Assembly (NCBI GenBank): GCA_028696815.1
Contig: JAQVGG010000010.1
Span: 1 to 47,368 of the forward strand
Direction of reading: 5' to 3'
Origin: Candidatus Altimarinota bacterium
GTDB taxonomy: Bacteria > Patescibacteriota > Gracilibacteria > BD1-5 > UBA6164
DNA length: 47,368 nucleotides
In this document: piece after piece, positions 40,566-47,368 of the stretch
Position numbering within the stretch: the stretch's first letter is position 1
Layout: each line of letters begins with the position of its first letter
Translations under genes and position numbers: made by a program
Notes under the pieces: generated by a model
Told to the model about the DNA's origin: nothing
Seen by the model: the letters and a program-made list of their open reading frames with translations, nothing else
The model's database searches: none

Positions 40566-41465
40566 TTATAAAGTCGCTAAATCAAGAAGGAAAGTATAAG
40601 CAGCAAGTAGTATTAGTGTAGCTAAAAGAGTATTTATTACAATAGATTTTGCTTTTTTTACTTTTTCTTCATCACCATTTGCAGTTATATAATAGTATCA
40701 TGCAAAAGTTAAGAAAAATATTGCTGTTGGTCAAGCAAAGAATAGAGCTAAGTTAGCTAAGTTTTCAAAAATATCCATTCACTTACTTATGCTTCATTCA
40801 AATGCAAATATCTTCCATGCTTCTATAATTCAAGCAAATACTAGTGCAATAATAGAGTATAAAACTTTGTTTTTTCACTCTTTTAGTCTTTCTTCTTTTC
40901 ACATAGAAGTTAAAACTTTTATTCAAGCAATAATTAACATAACAACTGCTGCTGCTATAAGTAATACTTCAAAAAATCCCACTATATTGTTTGTAAAAGT
41001 ATATTCAAAAGCATATGTGTCTATAAAAAGGTTTCAACTATCATTATTTGAAAAACTATTTCACTGTTTAGATCCTATACCTTTATCAATAGAATTAAAC
41101 ATATTATATATACTTCAAGGTATATTGATAAACACAATAGCAATTATAGCAAACCATAATTGTTTTTTTGCATTTGTTAGTTGTTCTTCATTATGTCACA
41201 TAGACATAATCATCATTATTCATACATATACTATATATATAACTAGTAGTCATTCTAAAATGATTTTTGTAGTTTTAAATAGAGAATATCCAACTTTATT
41301 AGCAAAAATTAATGGATCTCATGCGTCACTATCTATATTAATAGATACATCTTTTATTTCACTGCTTCAAGGTATGTTTACCATTTCAGCTAATGAAGTG
41401 TTTGTAATTAAAAATACTCATAAAATTAAAGTTAAGAAGATTAGTATTTTTGATATGAATTTCAT
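40566..41465 (-). CDS. T4SS-associated multi-span membrane protein
   Basis: 299 aa. A signal-like N-terminus (ISKILIFLTLILGVFLITNT, then SLAEM) precedes about six to seven spans. Two loops repeat the TrbC/VirB2-like signature: SMGHNEEQLTNAKKQLWFAI and TANGDEEKVKKAKSIVINTL; a third, TSMGKEERLKEGKNKVLYSI, lies between. This suggests a fusion of several pilin-like two-span modules. It is placed 8 bases before the smaller pilin-like gene. The opposite strand carries a long open frame here (40789-41502), which is a shadow of this gene. Confidence 0.66.
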
Positions 41466-41555
41466 AATAGTTTGTAAGGTTATAAAGTTTGTAAAGTTAT
41501 AAAATTAAAAGTTATTTAAAAGTTACTTTAAGAACTTTCTACTTTTAACTTTTAA

Positions 41556-42524
41556 CTATATAGTTGTTTCTGGTAATATAAAGAAACTTAATATTAAGTA
41601 GTTTATAGCAAGTAATATAAGTCAGATAACTATATATATTATTGCAGATTTTGCTTTTTTTAACTTTTCCTCATCTCAAGCAGACAATATGATTTGTAAT
41701 CAAGCATAAATTATCATTATTATTACAACTATTCATATAAATCCATTCATCCAATTTATAACTTCTAGCATAACTTTAGCGAATCCATGTATATCAGCTG
41801 CTTTTATACAACTTGCAGAAGTTGATGTACTTATTAGAGAAGTTCAACTTCAACAACTGTCTATTTTTCCATAAATTCATGATACTATAAGCTTTGCTAA
41901 TTTTATCATTATAAATCAGATTATAGCATATACTATAGTCATTTTTCATGATTTAGCTTTTTCTTCATCTCAGTTTGCAGTTATCATTTTATAAAATGCC
42001 ATTATAGCGACTCATAAAAAGAATATTGATGCAAGTACTTCTAAAAGTCAAATTAAAGGATAGACTATATTTTCTACAAATCTAAATCAAAGTTCTCTTG
42101 AAATTTGTTGATCATATAGGGTAACAGTGTATGCATAAGCTGATTGCATAACTATTATTCAAATCGTAATCCAAATTACTCATTTTTTAAATTTTTCCAT
42201 TTCTTCCTCAGTATTATCCATAAATAATACTCTAAATACAATTACCATTAAAAATATAGTTGCTAAAAAGAAAAAAATATTTTTTACATCTTTTGCAATT
42301 TTTACCATTAAATTAAAAGCACTTGTATCTTCAGCAAAGTATCCTAACCAAGCATCTCATTCTCAGAATTCCTTTAAATCTTTGTTTCTATTTGTATTTC
42401 ACTCATTATACTGGTTAAGATCTGTGATGTTGTAGTCAGCTATATCTGCATATATATTTACAGTATTTGTAAACAAACTAAAAGGTACAATTAGTAGTAA
42501 AAATATTTTTATTAGTGTTTTCAT
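41556..42524 (-). CDS. T4SS-associated multi-span membrane protein
   Basis: 322 aa. Similar plan to the 299-aa neighbour: signal-like N-terminus (KIFLLLIVPFSLFTNTVNIY), then modules with MDNTEEEMEKFKKGVIGI, TANGDEEKAKSGKMTIVYAI and SAGDEEKLKKAKSAIIYIVI, each between membrane spans. The repeated G/N-DEEK-K-AK loop marks these as related paralogues. An extracytoplasmic Cys pair (DSCGG, SASC) is present. About 90 bases separate it from the 299-aa gene, and a run of AGTTAAAAGTTAAAAG-type repeats flanks it on both sides. Confidence 0.66.
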
Positions 42525-42573
42525 AAAATGGTAAAAAGTTAAAAGTTAAAAGAGAAAAGAATGAAACAAAATA

Positions 42574-45420
42574 TTATTGATTTGGCATAATACCAAGTCT
42601 TGCCTCTATTTCCATATCTACATATTTTTTCTTTCTTCAATATTTTTTTCTTGAATATTCTTTTATTATATCAGATATTTTTGTTCAGTTTTTTACAGTT
42701 TCATCTTTGTAGGCTTCATCCCATATAGTTTTTATATCAAAAGGTCTACTAGAAGCATTATCTATATTTAGTTTTAGGTAAGCGGTGTAGTTTGCAATCC
42801 CGATAATATCTTGTTGAGATAGTATAGGAGCGTATTCTTTTTCTAAGTACTCAGCATCGTCTGCACCAACCTTAAATGATTGTATGGTTCAGGCGTTACC
42901 AAATACAGCATCTCTAATACTTGGTTTATCTCATTTTTGTCAACTATGTCACCCGATTTGAGCTATATATTGGTGAGCCATTATAAGAGATAAGTGATAC
43001 TTTCTTGCTTCTGAGAGTATCTCTCAGAAAGTTTCAGTTGCAAAGTTTTGAAATTCATCAACATACATATAAAAATCTTTTCTCTCACTTTCTGGTATAT
43101 CAGCTCTACTCATTGCAGCCATATTTACTTTTGATACAAAAATCAATCATAAAAGTTGTGCATTTAGGGCTCAAATCTTACCTTTTGAAAGATTTACAAG
43201 AAGTATCTTTTTATTATCCATCATCTCTCTTATGTTGAAGGCTGATTTTGGTTGTCCTATTATATTTCTGATAGTTGTATTTGTGATAAAAGGACCAAAT
43301 TTAGAAGAAAAATATGGTATCATCTCTTGTTTTTCTCTATCTCAAGTGTTTGCATATTCATGCTCCCAAAATGATCTTACAACAGGATTTTTTACTTTTG
43401 ATACTTTGTATTTCATAAAAGCATCGTCAACAAAAAGTCTAGGTACATCTATAAGTGTTCCACCATCTTCTGTATCTTCCATCAGAGTTAAACAACCATT
43501 TCTAAAGTAGTGTTGTATACGAGGACCAAAAATCTCATCACCAAATATCTTTATAAATATTTCTGTTGCATCAAGAGCCGCTTTATCCATTTCTCTTTTT
43601 CTGGCTTCAGGATCAGTAGATATAATATCAAGCATGTTTAAACCCATAGGTCTATCATCATCACTAGGATCAAAAATTATTACATCTTTTGCTCTTTCTT
43701 TAGGGATGTAAGCGAGTATATCTTCTACTAAATCTCAGTGTGGATCTATAACACAGACTCAGTCTCCATTCCGGATATCTTGTCTTGCTAGCGTTCAAAT
43801 AAATACCGATTTACCTCAACCAGATTTTCAAAGTATATAATGATGTCTTCATCTATCTTTTCTGTTAAAATAAACAGGTATTTTTTTATTTCTATATTCA
43901 TTCCATCATAAAATTACTCAGTCTTTATAAACAGGAAATCCTCATAGAGTCATTGTAGTTTCTTGTAAATCATAAACTGGATTTCACTCTGAATCAGTTC
44001 AAGTTTGAACTTTTTTTTCTAGTACACAAGGTTCTTGAGGAAATTTCAGATTTGAAGGAACTGGTAATTTTTTATATGATAACCAATTTATAATAGATGA
44101 CTTATTGTAGTTTATATCTGGTAAATGGTATATAGTAGTTACCTCATCTGTTGAAAAATATGAGATATTTTGAAAAAATCATACAAGTTTATGTTTAAAT
44201 CAAAAATATCTTAAAGGAGTAATTATACGGGGTATTAAATCTTCAATCATTTGAGGATTATCTAAAGCATTGTTATACTCATCAGTAAAAATTGAAGCAG
44301 CAGCAACTATAGCGTGTACTCCATTTTCAGAGTTTTCATGTTTTTTACTTGAAACAAGTATTCTCATAGATGTTTTAAAAGTAGGTTGAGCAGCTGCTTC
44401 TCACATGACTTTTTGGCTTTCAGTTTCTGCTTGGTTAAAGATTTTATAAGCATCTCATTCACTTGCCCCAGGAGCATTATTTTGATCTTTTATAACTCAA
44501 TCTGTTCATTCAAAAAGAATTCTTACAGGGTTAAATAATAATCAAAAGGGTTTCCATAGGAATCCTATAGGATTATTTCTTGATTTATTATACTTTCATT
44601 TTGCTACTAATCATGCAGCTTTTTTTGCTTTTTTGTTGTAAGAGCTTGGTTCAGGTTTAATAACTATTTGAAAAACAGCTTTATCATCATTATCAAGACC
44701 TCAAAATGTGTTTGTAAAGTTATTTATAGGATCATCTTCTAAATACTTAAATGTTTTTATAGGGAACACATCATCATGCTCTTTTCATAGAGATGCTGCT
44801 CTAAGGTAATATCATTTTTCCTTTAGATTAATATAATCTTTTTTGGGATCAATTATAATAATTTCCGCATCATTATAAATAGATGTTAAGTGTTGAGATA
44901 TGAGATTTACATAATTTTTATAAGTAACCACATAAAAATTAACTCTTCATTTATCATAAACTAGCTCAAGGGATATTTTAGAATGAGCAAAAAAGAAGTT
45001 TAAAAAAGTATCCCATGCTCATGCCTCAGCAAGTTTATGAATTGCCTTGTAAAACATAGACATCATACCTATTTTTTCTTTGAAATCTTTTTTTGTTTCT
45101 CTTTCTTTATCAAGTTTTGAGTCGGCTCTAGGAAGGGTAACTCTTAGGTATCTTAGGTTTTTTGTATAATATAATTCAAAAAGAAGTCTGATGGTTTTTA
45201 CAAGTATAACTAAAAAAATAACAGATATAACAATTATTACAAACCAATAAAATAATTCTGCGAAAAAGTCTGTAAAACTATCAAAAAATCATACTCAAGT
45301 AGATTGTTCCTCTTTTGTAGCAGAACTTAAATTTCTATTCTGATCCCTTGATAAAGCTGAAGCAAGAGCTTGGTTTAGAGTAAAAATTAATCACAGGATG
45401 ATAAATAATATCTTCTTCAT
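42574..45420 (-). CDS. VirD4/TraG-like secretion ATPase
   Basis: 948 aa. A signal-like N-terminus (MKKILFIILGLIFTLNQALA) and a membrane span (about residues 58-80, FYWFVIIVISVIFLVILVK) precede a large cytoplasmic part. The ATPase domain has Walker A HHYILGKSGGGKSVFIGTLA, then VCVIDPHGDLVEDILAYIP, FDPSDDDRPMGLNML, Walker B DFYMYVDEFQNFA and a late LSLIMAHQYIAQIGG motif with the ring-ATPase Gln. These match the VirD4/TraG/TraD coupling proteins of type IV secretion and conjugation. Two of the Walker A glycines are TGA. It is the first gene of the operon and is followed by three pilin-type membrane proteins. A VirB4 ATPase and relaxase are not in the window. Confidence 0.86.
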
Positions 45421-45631
45421 TTATTGTTTTTAGTACTAATCCATATTATTTTATCATAAAAAAAACTTTCCTACAAATAAATCAGTTGACAAATAAGTTA
45501 GGTATTTCAAGATATAACTATATCAATAATTTCACTTGCTTTTTTAGCTAAAATAGTTAATTTATATACCTAAATTCCACGCAAGGCGTGGTCACGTCTT
45601 TAGCGTGATTTATTCTTTAATTATTAAATAC
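45421..45631 (+). promoter_or_regulatory. lysS leader with alternative hairpins
   Basis: 211 bases without a gene between diverging units. Near its end are CCACGC-AAG-GCGTGG (45577-45591) and TCACG/CGTGA (45592-45608). The segment ATTCCACG (45574-45581) can instead pair with CGTGGAAT (45631-45638), which includes the GTG start of lysS. The two pairings exclude each other, the layout of an RNA switch. A TTGACA at about 45486 may be the -35 of the promoter, without a clear -10. Confidence 0.5.
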
Positions 45632-47230
45632 GTGGAATATTCAAGAGAATCCCTTGATAGAATGCAGAAAATCCAAAGCTTAAAAGATGCTTGAGTTATT
45701 TGTTATGCAAATAATTATAGATGAAAAGTGGATATAAATAAGATAAAAGAGGAAAGTGAAAAGTGAAAAGTAGCTGATGCTGATAATTTAATGGAAAATT
45801 GAGCTGTTTGAGAATTTAAAACAGCTGGTAGACTTATGCAAAGTAGAGGTATGTGAAAACTTTTATTTTGAAAATTGAGAGATAACACATGAGATATACA
45901 AGTATGTTTTGCAAAAGATAAAGTAGTTTTTAATACTTGAAGAGACGAAGTTACTACTATAGTATTAGATGGTGAAGAAAAATCAGCTTTTAAGATTGCT
46001 GAGAAGTTTTGCCAAGTTTGAGATTATGTCTGAGTTATAGGAGATTTGTTTTTAACTAAACATGGAGAATCAACTATATTTGTAAAAGAGTTTCAAATAC
46101 TTAGTAAAGCCATTAGACCACTTCCAGAAAAGTTTCACTGAGTTCAAGATCAGGAAACTATTTACAGACAAAGATATCTTGATTTGATAATGAACAGTGA
46201 ATCTTACGATAGATTTCTACTTAGATCTAAATTTATAAAAACACTGAGAGACTTTTATCATGATAATGGTTTTATAGAGATAGAAACTCCTGTTTTAGGT
46301 AATGCTGCTTCTTGAGCTGCAGCACAACCTTTTATAACTCACCACAATGATTTTGATGAGGATTTTTTCTTGAGAATTGCTCCAGAAACAGCTTTAAAAA
46401 AAGCTACTGTTGGTAGATTTGAAAAAGTGGTAGAGTTTACAAGAAATTTTAGAAATGAGTGATCTGACCCATCTCATATGCAAGAATTTTCTGCCATAGA
46501 GCATTATGCTGCTTGGTGGAATTTTGAAGACAATATCAGATTTACAGAAGAGATGTTTGATTATATATTTGATAAACTAAAATTAAACAGAGAGATAGAG
46601 ATAAAAGACAAAGAAGGTAATCCAAGAATGGTTAACTTTACAACTCCTTGGAACAGGATAGATTATATAGCTTGAGTAAAAGACAAATCGGGTATAGATA
46701 TAGAAGCATATAGTGAAGAGGATGCAGATAAATTGAGGGCAGATATAAAAGCTGCTTGATTTACTTGGGAAGGTATTGATAAACAAGCTACTGCTACCAT
46801 GATAGATTATTTATTTAAGAAAGTTTTAAGACCAAGTATAATATGACCAGCTTTTGTTTACAATTATCCAAAAACCATGCAGCCTCTTGCTAGGACTTCA
46901 GATAGTGATGAAAATGTAGTAGAACAGTTTCAAGTAATAGTAAATGGATGGGAAATACTTAAAGCCTACTCTGAGCTAGTTGACCCAAAACTTCAAAAAG
47001 AAAATTTTGATGCTCAGTCTTGAGCTCTAGAAGCATGAGATGAGGAAGCAACTTCATGAGATGATGATTTTGTGCTTGCAATGGAGTATGGCATGCCTCC
47101 ACAATCAGGTTGGGGTATGTGAATAGAGAGAATACTTTCTCTTCTAACATGACAAGAAAATTTAAGAGATGTAGTGTTGTTTCCTTTGATGAGGGATGAA
47201 AAAAATGGTAAAAAAGAAAACCAAGATTAA
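45632..47230 (+). CDS. lysS: Lysyl-tRNA synthetase, class II
   Basis: 532 aa from the GTG at 45632; an in-frame ATG at 45662 is an alternative and would shorten it by 10 residues. An N-terminal OB-fold anticodon domain ([20 protein letters not shown]) precedes class II motif 1 ([16 protein letters not shown]-like), motif 2 with [20 protein letters not shown], and motif 3 near the end with [25 protein letters not shown]-like is ASGAAAQPF here. The family length is about 500. UGA is used for several conserved glycines including those in motifs 2 and 3. A palindromic terminator follows. Confidence 0.95.
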
Positions 47231-47246
47231 TCTTGGTTTTCTTTTA
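47217..47246 (+). terminator. Terminator of lysS
   Basis: Perfect palindrome AAAACCAAGATTAATCTTGGTTTT followed by CTTTT. It includes the lysS stop codon. Confidence 0.87.
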
Positions 47247-47251
47247 ATTTA

Positions 47252-47342
47252 CAAATGATGGGTTCTAAACCCCTACTTTTAAGTAGAGAGGAGGACCACA
47301 TTTGCACAATGGGTTTAAACCCCACGGCTTCAGCCTGATTGT
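47252..47342. repeat. Two tandem three-way-junction-like palindromic modules
   Basis: Module 1 (47252-47304) is closed by CAAATG/CATTTG and holds GGGTT-CTA-AACCC and CTACTT/AAGTAG. Module 2 (47306-47342) is closed by ACAAT/ATTGT and holds GGGTTTAAACCC and GGC-TTCA-GCC. The modules share the GGGTT...AACCC hairpin. No gene is visible from 47247 to the end of the window. Nature unknown: repeat or structured RNA. Confidence 0.5.
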
Positions 47343-47368
47343 AAAAGAAAAAGTGGTAAAAATCAATA

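Noticed and set aside
40789-41502. A 237-codon open frame on the plus strand
   Set aside because: It is the antisense shadow of the T4SS-associated membrane protein on the minus strand (40566-41465). The translation has no family features and is open only because UGA-glycine reads as TCA on the other strand.
41500-42555. AGTTAAAAGTTAAAAG-type repeats on both sides of the 322-aa gene as transposon ends
   Set aside because: They are short, low-complexity and imperfect. In such AT-rich DNA they may arise by slippage, so I do not claim an element.
1-47368. Widespread pseudogenes or frameshifts
   Set aside because: The breaks are all TGA codons in otherwise intact frames. Read as glycine, the genes have normal lengths, so they are not decayed.
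1-47368. UGA as selenocysteine or tryptophan
   Set aside because: The positions match conserved glycines in many families, and TGG tryptophan codons are used separately. No SECIS-like element is linked to them.
1-47368. CRISPR array or cas genes
   Set aside because: The repeats found are palindromic and dispersed, not regularly spaced direct repeats, and no Cas-like protein was seen.

Overview
The window belongs to a Candidate Phyla Radiation bacterium that reads UGA as glycine (translation table 25), as in Absconditabacteria (SR1) and Gracilibacteria. The DNA is very AT-rich. Nearly every gene is cut by in-frame TGA codons under the standard code. Read with UGA = Gly, 38 intact genes with the expected family lengths appear, and TGA falls on conserved glycines such as the Walker A loop of UvrA, the GKG of the Ctp protease and the PRPP loop of ComF. 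All gene coordinates here are stop-to-start spans worked out by hand under code 25. Ends are TAA or TAG only.

Layout. 142-4934 (minus): rRNA pseudouridine synthase, murB, uvrA and a small zinc-ribbon protein. 5103-10515 (minus): a packed six-gene run of two small coiled-coil proteins, two unrecognised membrane proteins, leucyl aminopeptidase and a ComF-type phosphoribosyltransferase. 10855-12234 (plus): an S41 C-terminal processing protease. 12236-13495: an accessory patch with a dispersed repeat, a strikingly GC-rich transcription unit (about 67 % GC) with its own promoter, ribosome binding site and terminator, and a DUF559 endonuclease gene between inverted repeats. 13514-20359 (plus): a tight run of glyA, three nucleoside monophosphate phosphatases of different families, a membrane protein, a WecA/MraY-type glycosyltransferase, a pilin-like protein and fmt. 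20502-26856 (plus): ABC-2 permease, prmC, a Phd/RelE-type toxin-antitoxin pair, a 1059-aa unrecognised protein and a 220-aa companion. 26977-34062 (plus): fusA, rny, efp, lgt and comEC. 34059-37227 (minus): an unrecognised charged protein, gatA and rplS. 37352-40090 (plus): thioredoxin-like protein, small membrane protein and mutL. 40132-45420 (minus): a type IV secretion-like set of three membrane proteins and a VirD4/TraG-like ATPase. 45632-47230 (plus): lysS.

Most of this is housekeeping: translation (fusA, efp, lysS, gatA, rplS, fmt, prmC), cell wall (murB, WecA-like), repair (uvrA, mutL) and nucleotide handling. A competence and secretion theme (comEC, ComF-type protein, pilin-like protein, T4SS-like operon) fits an episymbiont that takes up DNA and nucleotides from a host or its surroundings.

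The most unusual content is mobile or structural. C/G-rich palindromic repeats lie in-frame inside fmt, prmC (twice) and mutL (twice), and also flank the DUF559 gene. A 24-bp inverted repeat appears to have supplied a new start to efp. The GC-rich unit at 12362-12735 is unlike everything around it. No tRNA, rRNA or CRISPR array was found.
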